A stretch of 64,000 nucleotides of DNA from Methylorubrum aminovorans (GTDB lineage Bacteria; Pseudomonadota; Alphaproteobacteria; Rhizobiales; Beijerinckiaceae): contig NZ_BPRC01000002.1 in NCBI RefSeq assembly GCF_022179725.1, forward strand, positions 186,001 to 250,000, in the 5' to 3' direction. The position numbers and the translations under genes were made by a program. Below, one piece after another: positions 1 through 9,634 of this stretch (positions are counted from its first letter, which is position 1; every line of letters starts with the position of its first letter). A model generated the notes under the pieces. That model did not search any database and had not been told where the DNA came from. It saw only the letters and a program-made list of their open reading frames with translations.

Positions 1-187
1 CGATCTGCTGGGCGTTGACGTTGACCTGGATGTTGATCTGAGGCCCGCCCTCCTGCGGCTGCAGGGAGCGCGGCGCGTTCGGGTTCTCGAAGGAGAGATC
101 CTTGGCGTATTGCGCCAGCGCGTTGATCGCGGGCGCGAGATCCTGGGACTGCGCGCCGTTGCCGTTCGGTGCCGCGGTATCGGCCAT
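1..187 (-). CDS. secB: Protein-export chaperone SecB (N-terminal part, runs off the left edge)
   Basis: SecB is a cytosolic tetrameric chaperone that keeps preproteins unfolded and hands them to SecA. The 62 visible codons start at the ATG whose complement ends at 187. They read through an Asn/Ala-rich leader, then [17 protein letters not shown] and [11 protein letters not shown], the conserved first beta strands of alphaproteobacterial SecB. The C-terminal two thirds, including the SecA-binding tail, lie outside the window. The gene is divergent from the Tim44-domain gene at 684, a pairing common near the alphaproteobacterial origin. Identification is secure despite truncation. Confidence 0.93.
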   Translation of the reverse strand, partial: MADTAAPNGNGAQSQDLAPAINALAQYAKDLSFENPNAPRSLQPQEGGPQINIQVNVNAQQI

Positions 188-683
188 GGCGTCTCTCCTT
201 ACTTGCGTCGTCTTGCGCGCACGTGTTCCGCGCGAAGAGCGCCCCTCCGGCGCGGGCTGCGGCTACCATGCCCGTATGCGGCGAACAAGCCGAACCCGAG
301 CGAGACGCCGTCGGTCCCGCGGGCAAGGCCCGGAACCTCAGCCCTCACACGAACGGGGCGCGCGCGAATGGGACGCGGAGCCTCGTATCATTCGTTTGCC
401 TGGAATAGCTCGCAGGTGCGCCCATATCACGATAAGGTCACGCACTTCGAACAGTCGGAGACACTCAGACCCAAGCGCCTATCAAGACGCCCGTTTCCGG
501 CTCGATCCCCGCGCCGCCCTCGGCTAAGAGCCGGTTTTGCGAACCCTTTTCCGGTGACGGGCGGGGACCTCGCAAGATCATCTGCCGGAGCACGGTGGGC
601 AGGATCACGGAACGGCCCTTCTCGTCCGGGCAGCCTCGCGGGCGCCGGATTTATGTGTGCGACGGTCACGATTCGGATCGGTG
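188..683. other. Intergenic region between secB and the Tim44-domain gene
   Basis: About 500 bases separate two divergent genes. Several open frames cross it, but they are Arg/Pro/Ala-rich in the way GC-rich non-coding DNA translates, and none resembles a known protein. The span must hold both promoters. The relatively AT-rich stretch around 400-470 is the most promoter-like part, but I cannot assign hexamers. The fxsA-type gene that often neighbours secB is not present. Confidence 0.5.
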
Positions 684-1400
684 ATGCAGGATTCCTTCGA
701 CGCAACCACTCTGATTTTCCTGGCGCTGGCCGTCTTCGTGATCTGGCGGCTGCGCTCGGTCCTCGGCCAGAAGACCGGCACTGAGCGCTCGCCGTTCCGG
801 CCGGTCGAGCGCAATCGCACCGAGCCGCCGGCCGCCGGCCGCAGTGAGGGCGACAACGTGGTGCGCCTGCCCGGCGCCGACCGCGGACAGGCCGCGGCGG
901 TCCAGACCGCGCCCCGCGATTGGCGCGGCATCGCCGAGCCGGGCTCGGCGGTCGCCCGCGGCCTGGAGCAGGTGGTCCAGGTCGAGCCGGGCTTCGAGCC
1001 GCGCGCCTTCCTGGAGGGCGCCAAGGGAGCCTACGAGGCCATCGTCATCGCCTTCGCCAAGGGCGATCGCAAGACCCTGCGCGCGCTGCTCTCGCGCGAG
1101 GTCTGCGAGGGCTTCGAGCGGGCGATCTCGGAGCGCGAGAAGCGCCGCGAGACCGTCGAGACCACCTTCATCTCCATCGACAAGGCGGAGATGGTCGCCG
1201 TCGAGGTGAAGAACCGCGTGGCGCAGGTCACCGTGCGCTTCCTCTCCAACCTCATCACCGCCACCCGCGACGCGGACGGCAAGGTGATCGACGGCAATGC
1301 CGAGACCGGTGTCGAGGTGCCCGACGTGTGGACCTTCGCCCGCACGCTGGGCTCGCGCGACCCGAACTGGCAGCTCGTCGCCACCGACGCGGGCGGCTGA
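684..1400 (+). CDS. Tim44/TimA-type membrane-anchored protein
   Basis: The 238-residue protein has an N-terminal transmembrane helix (about residues 8-23, TTLIFLALAVFVIWRLRSVLG), a low-complexity linker rich in Pro, Ala and Arg, and a C-terminal Tim44-like domain (about 95-238) of NTF2-like fold. Bacterial members are inner-membrane proteins related to the mitochondrial import-motor anchor Tim44; their exact role is unsettled. The ATG at 684 is preferred over the in-frame ATG 27 bases upstream because it puts the hydrophobic helix directly at the N-terminus. It is followed after 12 bases by mltA and then an Smr gene, all co-directional and probably one operon. This Tim44-mltA-smr order recurs in Hyphomicrobiales. 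Confidence 0.85.
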   Translation: MQDSFDATTLIFLALAVFVIWRLRSVLGQKTGTERSPFRPVERNRTEPPAAGRSEGDNVVRLPGADRGQAAAVQTAPRDWRGIAEPGSAVARGLEQVVQVEPGFEPRAFLEGAKGAYEAIVIAFAKGDRKTLRALLSREVCEGFERAISEREKRRETVETTFISIDKAEMVAVEVKNRVAQVTVRFLSNLITATRDADGKVIDGNAETGVEVPDVWTFARTLGSRDPNWQLVATDAGG

Positions 1401-1412
1401 TCGATCCGCGTC

Positions 1413-2690
1413 ATGCCGCGTTCCCGCGTTTCCCTTTCGGCCGCAGCGGTCCTCGCCGCTGCGGCCGTTTCCGTTCCCGCCGCGTCGCAGCCCGCGGCCG
1501 AACCGCCGCGCGTGCCGCCGCAGGGGGCTCCCCAAGTGCCGGGCGCCGTACTGGAACCGGTCGCGCTCAAAGCTCTCCCCGGCTGGCGCGAGGATGACGG
1601 CGCGGCGGCCCTCGACACCTTCCGCCGCACCTGCGCCGGGCCGGGGCCGAACCCGCCGCAGGCCCAGGTGGTGACGGGTTCGCCTGCCGACCTCGCGACC
1701 GCCTGTGCCGCCGCAGCCGCGGTGCGGCCTGAGGACGCGAAGAAATTCTTCGAGGCACGGTTTTCCGCCTACCGCATCGTGCGCCCGGCTTCCGGCACGG
1801 AGCCGGAGCGCCGGGTCGGCTTCCTCACCGGCTATTTCGAGCCGGAACTGACAGGGTCGCTCACGCCTGGCCCCGGCTACACCGCCCCCGTGCTGGCCCG
1901 GCCCGACGACCTCGTCAGCCTCGCTCCCGGCGAGACCGCGCCGGGGCTCGACCCCGTCTATAGAGCCGGCCGGCGCACCGAGACCGGCCTCGTGCCCTAT
2001 CCCGACCGCGCCGCGATCGAGGACGGGGCGCTCGGCGAGCGGATCCGGCCGCTGCTGTGGCTGCGCGATTCCGTCGATCTCTTCGTGCTGCAGGTGCAGG
2101 GGTCCGGCCGGGTGCGGCTTCCCGACGGGCGCGGGATGCGGGTGCTCTACGACGGCAAGAACGGCCAGCCCTATACCTCGATCGGCAAGCTCCTCGTCGC
2201 CGAGGGCCACCTGCCCCTCAACGGCCTGAGCCTGGAGCGCTGGACCACCTGGCTGCGGGCCAATCCGGACCACGCTCGCCGGCTGATGCGGATGAACGCG
2301 TCCTACATCTTCTTTCGGACCGAGCCGGTGACAGACCCGACCCTCGGCCCGCCCGGTGCGGCCGGCGTGCCGCTCAGTCCGGGGCGCAGCATGGCCGTCG
2401 ACAGCAACCTGTGGCGCTACGGGCTGCCGTTCTGGCTGGAGGGCAAGCTGCCGGGCCAGCCCGGGCGCGGCCACCTCGTCGTGGCCGCCGATACCGGCTC
2501 GGCCATTGTCGGTCCGGCGCGGGGCGATCTCTATGTCGGCACCGGCGCCGCTGCGGGCCGGGCGGCGGGTGACCTGCACGACCGCATGGGGTTCGTCGTG
2601 CTGCTCCCGAAGCCGGCGCCCGCCGCGAAGGACGACGCGGCGAAGGACGCGGCCGTGCCGGAGGCCGTCGGCGGGGAGCCGCGGCCGTGA
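1413..2690 (+). CDS. mltA: Membrane-bound lytic murein transglycosylase A
   Basis: MltA cleaves the MurNAc-GlcNAc bond of peptidoglycan, leaving 1,6-anhydro-muropeptides, and acts in the periplasm. The 425-residue product begins with a signal-like segment (residues 1-25). It carries the MltA barrel domain (about 105-270, with VGFLTGYFEPELTGS) and the C-terminal 3D domain, seen as MAVDSNLWRYGLPFWLEG and then AADTGSAIVGPARGDLY. Asp360 in ADTG is the likely catalytic acid by analogy with the E. coli enzyme. No lipobox cysteine is evident near the N-terminus, so despite the family name it may be periplasmic. Its stop overlaps the next start (GTGA, 2687-2690), implying translational coupling to the Smr gene. 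Confidence 0.92.
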   Translation: MPRSRVSLSAAAVLAAAAVSVPAASQPAAEPPRVPPQGAPQVPGAVLEPVALKALPGWREDDGAAALDTFRRTCAGPGPNPPQAQVVTGSPADLATACAAAAAVRPEDAKKFFEARFSAYRIVRPASGTEPERRVGFLTGYFEPELTGSLTPGPGYTAPVLARPDDLVSLAPGETAPGLDPVYRAGRRTETGLVPYPDRAAIEDGALGERIRPLLWLRDSVDLFVLQVQGSGRVRLPDGRGMRVLYDGKNGQPYTSIGKLLVAEGHLPLNGLSLERWTTWLRANPDHARRLMRMNASYIFFRTEPVTDPTLGPPGAAGVPLSPGRSMAVDSNLWRYGLPFWLEGKLPGQPGRGHLVVAADTGSAIVGPARGDLYVGTGAAAGRAAGDLHDRMGFVVLLPKPAPAAKDDAAKDAAVPEAVGGEPRP

Positions 2691-3409
2691 GGGAGCGGCC
2701 ACCGCGGCGCCCCCGCCTGCTCTCGCGCGAGGAGGCCCATCTCTGGGGCGAGATCGCCAAGCTGATCACGCCGCTGCGGGGCCGCGCCCGGCCGCGGAAG
2801 GTGGCGGCGAAAGCACCTGCGGGCGAGGCGGAGAAGCCCACCATGCCGCCGACGGTCGCGAGGCCGGCCGCGAAACCGGCAACCAGGCCCTCCCCGAAAA
2901 CCGCACCGAAATCCGCCTCCCCTCCCCCGGCGCGGCCGACGCCGGCCGTCCCGCTGCCGCGCGCCGCTTCGAAGCCGCTCAAGCTCGGCGACCTCGCGCC
3001 CGAGATCGCCCGTGCTTCCGCCGCGCCGGCTCCCGTTCCCGCGCCGGCCTCACCGGGCGCGCCAGGGCTCGAGCGGCGCGAGCGGCGCGGATTGGAGCGC
3101 GGCACCCTGACGATCGAGGCACGCATCGACCTGCACGGCCTCTACCAAGCGGAGGCGCACGCCGCTCTGGTCGGCTTCCTGCTGCGGTCCCGCGCCGCGG
3201 GGCATGCCCGCGTGCTCGTGGTGACCGGCAAGGGCGGAGAGGGGTTCGGTGGGTCTGACCGCGGCTTCTCGGAGCGCGGCGTGCTCCGGCGCAGCGTGCC
3301 CCACTGGCTGCGGGGCCCGGAACTGCGCGGTCTCGTGATCGGCTTCGAGGAGGCGGCGCGTCACCATGGCGGAGCCGGCGCCCTCTACGTGCGGCTGCGG
3401 CGGCGCTGA
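2687..3409 (+). CDS. Smr-domain protein
   Basis: The 240-residue protein starts at a GTG that overlaps the mltA stop. Residues 1-140 form a Pro/Ala/Lys-rich, probably disordered arm. The C-terminal 100 residues are an Smr (small MutS-related) domain with the signature IDLHGLYQAEA (D148-L-H-G151) and a TGKG loop. Smr domains act as nucleases or nucleic-acid-binding modules. In single-domain bacterial proteins of this type the substrate is generally unknown, although some cut mRNA of stalled ribosomes. Coupling to mltA is a conserved arrangement in the order, not necessarily a functional link. Confidence 0.85.
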   Translation: MRERPPRRPRLLSREEAHLWGEIAKLITPLRGRARPRKVAAKAPAGEAEKPTMPPTVARPAAKPATRPSPKTAPKSASPPPARPTPAVPLPRAASKPLKLGDLAPEIARASAAPAPVPAPASPGAPGLERRERRGLERGTLTIEARIDLHGLYQAEAHAALVGFLLRSRAAGHARVLVVTGKGGEGFGGSDRGFSERGVLRRSVPHWLRGPELRGLVIGFEEAARHHGGAGALYVRLRRR

Positions 3410-3684
3410 GCCCGACGACGAAACGCCTGCCGATCCCGGCCCGGTGGCACCTGAGGTAAAATCAGCAAAGGGCTCTTGAGCCGGGTGGCGAAACGCGCTA
3501 CTGAGCCATGCTCTCCCATTGCAGCCGTGTCGCATTCCTCGGTCTCTTCGGCCCAGCGGAACCGATGCGTGGGCCGGGCCGCGCGCCCGCGACGGCTACG
3601 GATCCCGGGGCGCTTCCCCGGCGCCCGGCCCTGCTCCCGAACCGGCCGATTTCTTCCCGCCCTTCGTTGGTTGCATCTCCCCAC

Positions 3685-5028
<1,344 letters not shown>

Positions 5029-5070
5029 GGCGAACCGCCTGGCGCAACGGCTTTCCGGGACATCCCGGCG

Positions 5071-5104
5071 AGAGGCCGGCCGAGATGATCGGCCGGCCTC
5101 TTTT
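5071..5104 (+). terminator. Intrinsic terminator of rho
   Basis: A 13-bp perfect inverted repeat (5071-5083 with 5089-5101, starting AGAGGCCGGCCGA, 5-nt loop) ends in TCTTTT, so a GC-rich stem is followed directly by a U-tract. It lies 43 bases after the rho stop codon on the same strand. Confidence 0.9.
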
Positions 5105-5335
5105 CGTGTCGCACGCCCCTCGCATGATCAGCTCGGTTCCGCACCGTCACTGCGAGGCAAAGCCGAAGCGCTCCAAGCGCCCCGATGACGAAGGACGATC
5201 CTGCCGGGAGCCGTGCTCCCTTCATGCGAAATTGTGCAGTAATCGCAAAATCTTCCAGCCATTCGAACCATCGGTTGGGTGTGACGTTGGCCCGCCGTCA
5301 CCGCCTCACGAGGCGGTTCTGTTCGGAGACGGCGC

Positions 5336-7069
5336 ATGGCAACCCGCAACGTATCGGATCTCGTGGTCGAGACGCTCCAGCAGGCGGGGGTGCGCCGCAT
5401 CTACGGTCTCGTCGGCGACAGCCTGAACGGGATCACGGAAGCGATCCGCAGCCGCGGCGTCATCGATTGGGTCCATGTCCGCCATGAGGAGGTCGCGGCG
5501 TTTGCCGCCGCGGGCGAGGCGCAGGTGACCGGCGAACTCGCGGTCTGCGCCGGCTCGTGCGGACCGGGTAACCTCCACCTCATCAACGGCCTGTTCGACG
5601 CGCACCGCACCCGCACGCCTGTGCTGGCGATCGCCGCCCACATCCCGTCGAGCGAGATCGGCCTCAACTACTTTCAGGCGACGCGCCCCGAAGAGCTGTT
5701 CCGCGATTGCAGCCATTTCTGTGAACTGGTCTCCGATCCGGAGCAGTTGCCCAACGTCCTCGAGACCGCGATCCGCACGGCGGTGGGCCGGCGCGGCGTC
5801 GCCGTGGTGGTCATCCCCGGCACGGTCGCCCTCAAGGAGGCGCCCAAGCGCGCCCTTGCCGCGCCGGCGACCCTGCGCCCGCGCACGCCCGTCACCGTGC
5901 CGCCGGCCGACGAGCTCGACCGCCTAGCCGACCTTCTCAACGCCTCCAAAAAGATCACGCTGCTGTGCGGGCGCGGCTGCGCCGGGGCGCACGCGCCGCT
6001 GATGCGGCTGGCGGAGCGGCTCAAGAGCCCGATCGTCCACGCGCTCGGCGGCAAGGAACATGTCGAGCACGACAACCCCTACGATGTCGGCATGACCGGC
6101 CTGATCGGCTTCTCCTCGGGCTACGCGGCGATGGAGGCCTGCGAGACCCTGCTGATGCTCGGCACGGACTTCCCCTACCGCCAGTTCTACCCCGAGCATG
6201 CCAGGATCGCGCAGGTCGATCTGCGCCCGGAGAATCTGGGCAAGCGCTGCCGGCTGGACGTCGGCCTCGTCGGGGATGTCGCCGCCACGATCGAGGCGCT
6301 GCTGCCGCGTCTCACCGGCAACGACAATGCCCGCCACCTGGAGGCCAGCCTCAAGCACTATGCCAAGGCGCGCGAAGACCTCGACGACCTCGCCACCGGC
6401 AAGCCGGGGCGCAAGCCGATCCACCCGCAATACCTCACCCGGCTCCTCAGCGAGGCGGCGCACGAAGACGCCGTGTTCACGGCCGATGTCGGCACGCCCA
6501 CCGTCTGGGCGGCGCGCTACCTCCGCATGACCGCCGGGCGCCGCCTGATCGGTTCCTGGGCCCACGGCTCGATGGCCAACGCCCTGCCCCACGCCATCGG
6601 GATCCAGGCGGCGAGCCCCGGCCGGCAGGTAATCTCGCTGTCGGGTGACGGGGGCTTTGCCATGCTGATGGGCGACATCCTCACGCTCCGCCAAGAGAAG
6701 CTGCCGGTGAAGGTCGTCATCTTCAACAACGGCACGCTCGGCTTCGTCGAGCTGGAGATGAAGGCCGCGGGCTATCTCGAGACCGGCGTGACGCTCGACA
6801 ATCCCGATTTCGCCGCCATGGCCAACGCCATCGGCATCCATGCCCACAGGGTCGAGGATCCGGGTGATCTGGAAGGCGCAATCCGCGACGTGCTGGCCCA
6901 TCCCGGACCCGCCCTCCTCGACGTGGTGACGAATCGCCAGGAGCTGGCCATGCCGCCCAAGCTCCAGGCCGAGCAGGTGAAGGGCTTTAGCCTCTACGCC
7001 CTCCAGGCGGTGATGAACGGGCGCGGCGACGCCATCCTCGATCTGGCCAAGACCAACCTGCTGCGCTGA
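5336..7069 (+). CDS. poxB: Thiamine-diphosphate-dependent pyruvate dehydrogenase (quinone), PoxB type
   Basis: The enzyme is predicted to decarboxylate pyruvate to acetate and pass electrons through FAD to membrane quinone. The 577 residues show the three-domain layout of the family. The N-terminal PYR domain carries VRHEEVAAFAAAGEAQ, with Glu51 as the cofactor-activating acid. A central domain would bind FAD. The C-terminal PP domain has the ThDP motif from G437-D-G439 to the NNGTLGFVELE segment. The opening residues (NVSDLVVETLQQAGVRRIYGLVGDSLNGI) match the PoxB branch better than acetolactate synthase. It stands alone between the rho terminator and a ruined siderophore receptor, so it probably has its own promoter in 5105-5335. 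Acetolactate synthase or glyoxylate carboligase are less likely alternatives. Confidence 0.85.
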   Translation: MATRNVSDLVVETLQQAGVRRIYGLVGDSLNGITEAIRSRGVIDWVHVRHEEVAAFAAAGEAQVTGELAVCAGSCGPGNLHLINGLFDAHRTRTPVLAIAAHIPSSEIGLNYFQATRPEELFRDCSHFCELVSDPEQLPNVLETAIRTAVGRRGVAVVVIPGTVALKEAPKRALAAPATLRPRTPVTVPPADELDRLADLLNASKKITLLCGRGCAGAHAPLMRLAERLKSPIVHALGGKEHVEHDNPYDVGMTGLIGFSSGYAAMEACETLLMLGTDFPYRQFYPEHARIAQVDLRPENLGKRCRLDVGLVGDVAATIEALLPRLTGNDNARHLEASLKHYAKAREDLDDLATGKPGRKPIHPQYLTRLLSEAAHEDAVFTADVGTPTVWAARYLRMTAGRRLIGSWAHGSMANALPHAIGIQAASPGRQVISLSGDGGFAMLMGDILTLRQEKLPVKVVIFNNGTLGFVELEMKAAGYLETGVTLDNPDFAAMANAIGIHAHRVEDPGDLEGAIRDVLAHPGPALLDVVTNRQELAMPPKLQAEQVKGFSLYALQAVMNGRGDAILDLAKTNLLR

Positions 7070-7128
7070 ACCGGAACGGCACCGGCGTGGCCTCTCTGGA
7101 GGGAGCCGCGCCGGGTTGCCCGAAGTCG

Positions 7129-7593
7129 ATGCCCGCACATCCCCGGGCTGCTCCTGACCTGACCGGAACGACGCTGGCCGGACCGATCCTCGCCCAGCAG
7201 GCGGGCACGACGCTGGAAACCATTTCGATCGAGGGCCGTCGTGGCCAGCCAGCGGGACGGGGCCCGGCGCAGAGCGCACGGCAACCGGCGCACCCGTCCC
7301 TTTCACCCGCGCCCGGCAGCGTTGGGGTCGGGGACAAGCAGGGGCGGCGGCCTCCGCTACGCCGGTACCGGCCCGGCCAACGAAGTGCGGGGCTGCGTCC
7401 GCAACGCGACCGTAACGCGGTTCGACGCGGTGGCGGCCTACCACGTCGCCAAGGTTGATCCGCGGCTGGCGGGCATGCGACGTCAAGTCAACGTGAACAA
7501 CGAGTTCGACCGCCGCTATTTCGCATGCCAAGCGGTGGCTGCTCTCGTGGCCAGCCCTGCCCGTTCACCGCAAGTCTGATCGATCGCTGGTGA
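7129..7593 (+). pseudogene. Remnant of a TonB-dependent siderophore receptor
   Basis: Only the two ends of a roughly 700-residue receptor are recognisable. In frame 1, from the ATG at 7129, there is an exported-protein-like start followed by AGPILAQQAGTTLETISIEG, comparable to the mature N-terminus and TonB-box region of the intact receptor at 40213-42447. In frame 2, about 7340-7535, comes GGGLRYAGTGPANE and RLAGMRRQVNVNNEFDRRYFACQ, the last barrel strands of the family (compare GGGVRYVGRSF and AAINATNLGDRRFVSSC in the intact gene). After about 7535 the homology moves back to frame 1 as GGCSRGQP and closes with ASLIDRW and a stop at 7591, keeping the aromatic C-terminal residue of outer-membrane proteins. 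So most of the barrel is deleted and at least one frameshift lies near 7531-7537. Confidence 0.75.
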
Positions 7594-7606
7594 GGCGAAG
7601 CCCGCC

Positions 7607-8317
7607 CTGGCCCCCGTTACGCAAGATCTCCTCGACAGCGCCCTGACCGGTGCCTTCGCCTCCTTCTCAGGCCGGCTTCGCCGCGACCCCGATCCGCAGG
7701 CCTGCGCGCTGCCGGAGCTCGCGCGCGAAGCGATCCCCGACGGGATCGCCCTGTTCGCGGATGCCTATCCCGGAGCCGAGCGCAAGGCGGTCGCCTCGCT
7801 GTGGAGCGCCTACCTCTTCGCCGCGCTGATCGCGCCGACGCTGGCAGTGGGCGCGCGGCTCGGGGTGGCCGTGGCCGTCGAGGCGATCCGCTTCGCACCG
7901 GATTCGGGCTTGCCGGAAACCCTCCATCTCGCACCGGAGCTCGCCCTCCCCTCCCCTCTTCCGGCCCAGGTGGACCGGTTGCTGGCCGAGGGCATCATGC
8001 CGGTGATTCAGGCTTTGAGGGCCGAGACAGGGCTGTCGCGCCGTCTGCTATGGGAGAATGCCGGCGGTCATCTGTTCTGGACGCTGAAGACGATCGCGCG
8101 GGAAAACGCGGACCGGGCCGACGAGGCGACCGAGGCGCTACAGGCTCTGCGCTGGCCACGCGAAGCCTGCGCGGCACTTACCCTGATGCGCAGTGACGCG
8201 TTGGCGGGCCTGGACGCGCCGCGTCGCCGGGTCTGCTGCCTGCGGAACGGTTTGCCCGGATTCTCCAGATGCGAGGGAATCTGTCCCCTTCTCGGGCAGG
8301 GTGCGACGGGCGGCTGA
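7607..8317 (+). CDS. fhuF: FhuF-like siderophore-iron reductase, start codon uncertain
   Basis: FhuF proteins reduce ferric iron in imported siderophores in the cytoplasm, using a [2Fe-2S] cluster held by a C-terminal CC-x10-C-x2-C motif. Here the C-terminus reads RRRVCCLRNGLPGFSRCEGICPL, giving CC, ten residues, C, then three residues before the last C. The body (ALFADAYPGAERKAVASLWSAYLFAALIAPTLAV) fits the family and full-length homology runs from about 7607. Yet no ATG, GTG or TTG occurs in this frame between the stop at 7577 and a GTG at 7847, which would delete the first third. A CTG at 7607 is the best full-length start. The gene sits directly behind the receptor remnant and may be decaying with it. 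Numbering from 7607 gives 236 residues with C210, C211, C222 and C226. Confidence 0.7.
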   Translation: MAPVTQDLLDSALTGAFASFSGRLRRDPDPQACALPELAREAIPDGIALFADAYPGAERKAVASLWSAYLFAALIAPTLAVGARLGVAVAVEAIRFAPDSGLPETLHLAPELALPSPLPAQVDRLLAEGIMPVIQALRAETGLSRRLLWENAGGHLFWTLKTIARENADRADEATEALQALRWPREACAALTLMRSDALAGLDAPRRRVCCLRNGLPGFSRCEGICPLLGQGATGG

Positions 8318-8389
8318 TCCCATCCTCCCTCGTCCTGAGGTGAGTGTCGAAATCAGCGGCACCGAGAGGCTGTGAGCGTGTTCGAGCGC

Positions 8390-9349
8390 TCAGCCGCCGC
8401 GCCCGGCTTCCGCGACGAGGCCGCGCTGTACCTTCGAGCGCAGGCGATTGTTCTGGAAGACCAGTGTCACGGTGGCGCTGCTGCCGCGGTCGGACCAGAG
8501 ATAGGTCTCGAAGCTGCCGAGCCCGGGGATCGTCGCGGTGGCATCGAGGGTACCGCGGCAGCCGAGCAGGCGTTCGACCTCGGGAAGACGCATCTCGGCT
8601 TGGAGCAGCTCGAAGGTGACGAGACTAACCGGACACTGGGTGCGCTCCGTCGGCGGCCGGTGAGCGGCGGCCCGCACCGGTTCGGACGGCGCGGCCGGTG
8701 CCGGATCGGCAGCCGCGGGCTGCGCGTGCCACCCTGGGGCCGGGGGCGCATCATCCCATCCACCGGGCAAGGCCGCGGGTGCCGCGGCGACCGTGCGCGG
8801 CACGTCCGAGGAGCGGGTGCCGCCGGGTGCTGCGACGGCGCGCGGGGCGATCGGTGCGGCGCCCCCTCCGCGCAGGGCGGGAGTAAAGGCTGGTCCCTGG
8901 CGCAGCCGGCCGGCTGCGCCCGCAACATCCCCGCGGCCGGCGCCGTGCGGCGCCCGTTCCACTCCGACTTCGAGCGGGGCCTGGGCATGCCCGGCAACGA
9001 TGGCTCGGCGCAGAGCCGCGTCGAGGCCGCGCAGCTCGCGGGCGAGTCGCTCACTCCGCGCGGTGCCGGCGGGGCCGGATCGGATCTCGCAGTCCGCATA
9101 GGCGGTGAGAGCGTCGCGGATCTCGGCGTCGGTCCACTGCCCGGCGGGCTTGCCGAACAGATCGGCATCGCCCTGCGGCACGGCGGTCGCCGAGGCAGCG
9201 CCGAGCCGGCCGAGCCGCTCCTCGGCGAGGCCACGGTGGGCGCCGCAGCCGCCGGCCGCGTCGAGGGTCGCGCGGAACGGCGAGGGCGCGGCGGCAAAGG
9301 CAGGGCCGCACGCGGCGGCGAGCAGGGCCGGTGCGAGAAGGAAGCGCAT
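8390..9349 (-). CDS. Exported protein with BamE/OmlA-like C-terminal domain
   Basis: The 319-residue product has a signal peptide (MRFLLAPALLAAACGPAFA), a region with scattered Cys residues, a Pro/Ala-rich linker of about 100 residues, and a C-terminal module of about 74 residues beginning FELLQAEMRLPEVERLLGCRG. Its pattern (L.xxMxxxEVExLLG, then YLWSD, TLVFQNNRLRSKVQ) is that of the BamE/SmpA-OmlA fold. BamE itself is a small lipoprotein of the outer-membrane assembly machine. This longer, non-lipidated protein is at most a relative, and its function is unknown. It is convergent with the fhuF-like gene and monocistronic. The family assignment is pattern-based. Confidence 0.6.
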   Translation of the reverse strand: MRFLLAPALLAAACGPAFAAAPSPFRATLDAAGGCGAHRGLAEERLGRLGAASATAVPQGDADLFGKPAGQWTDAEIRDALTAYADCEIRSGPAGTARSERLARELRGLDAALRRAIVAGHAQAPLEVGVERAPHGAGRGDVAGAAGRLRQGPAFTPALRGGGAAPIAPRAVAAPGGTRSSDVPRTVAAAPAALPGGWDDAPPAPGWHAQPAAADPAPAAPSEPVRAAAHRPPTERTQCPVSLVTFELLQAEMRLPEVERLLGCRGTLDATATIPGLGSFETYLWSDRGSSATVTLVFQNNRLRSKVQRGLVAEAGRGG

Positions 9350-9561
9350 GGAGCGGTCGCCTGGGATCAGGTCAATCCGCTCAAGCGACCGGTTCGGCGT
9401 GAACGGACCCTTACCGCGCGGGCTGGAGCGGTCGAGATTCGGCCGTCATGCCTGACTGTTCGTTGAGCGCTTCGCTCAGATCGACCGCATCCGGTCCCAG
9501 TGCATCACCCCGAAAGGTGGTCTCCAGCTTCCGGGGCGATGCAGAAATAACGGGCCTTTGC

Positions 9562-9594
9562 GCATCGCGCTGGATACCGGATCCAGCGCGATGC
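9562..9594. repeat. Palindromic hairpin element downstream of terC
   Basis: A perfect 14-bp inverted repeat (9562-9575 with 9581-9594, arms GCATCGCGCTGGAT) encloses a 5-nt loop. It lies inside a spacer (about 9490-9600) whose CCCCGAAAGGTGGTCTCCAG segment resembles the CCCCGACAGGTGGTTGCCGG segment at about 42748, so both look like copies of one dispersed repeat family. It may end terC transcription, but there is no U-tract. Confidence 0.6.
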
Positions 9595-9609
9595 CCCATC
9601 CCGTCGGCA

Positions 9610-9625
9610 GTTTTCACGGGAAAAC
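9610..9625. promoter_or_regulatory. Degenerate parS-like palindrome
   Basis: GTTTTCACGGGAAAAC matches the central parS core TTTCACGTGAAA at 11 of 12 positions (9612-9623). It lies between the terC stop codon and the hairpin element, 18 kb from the perfect parS. ParB binding is only a possibility; a chance palindrome is equally plausible. Confidence 0.25.
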
Positions 9626-9634
9626 AGCCGCGCT

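Noticed and set aside
666..2702. A 678-codon minus-strand open frame across the Tim44 and mltA genes.
   Set aside because: No protein-like segments; it is the antisense of two well-recognised genes.
5140..5180. Possible dispersed repeat (CACTGCGAGGCAAAGCCGAA and onward) after the rho terminator.
   Set aside because: No second copy in the window and only a weak inverted relation between its ends.
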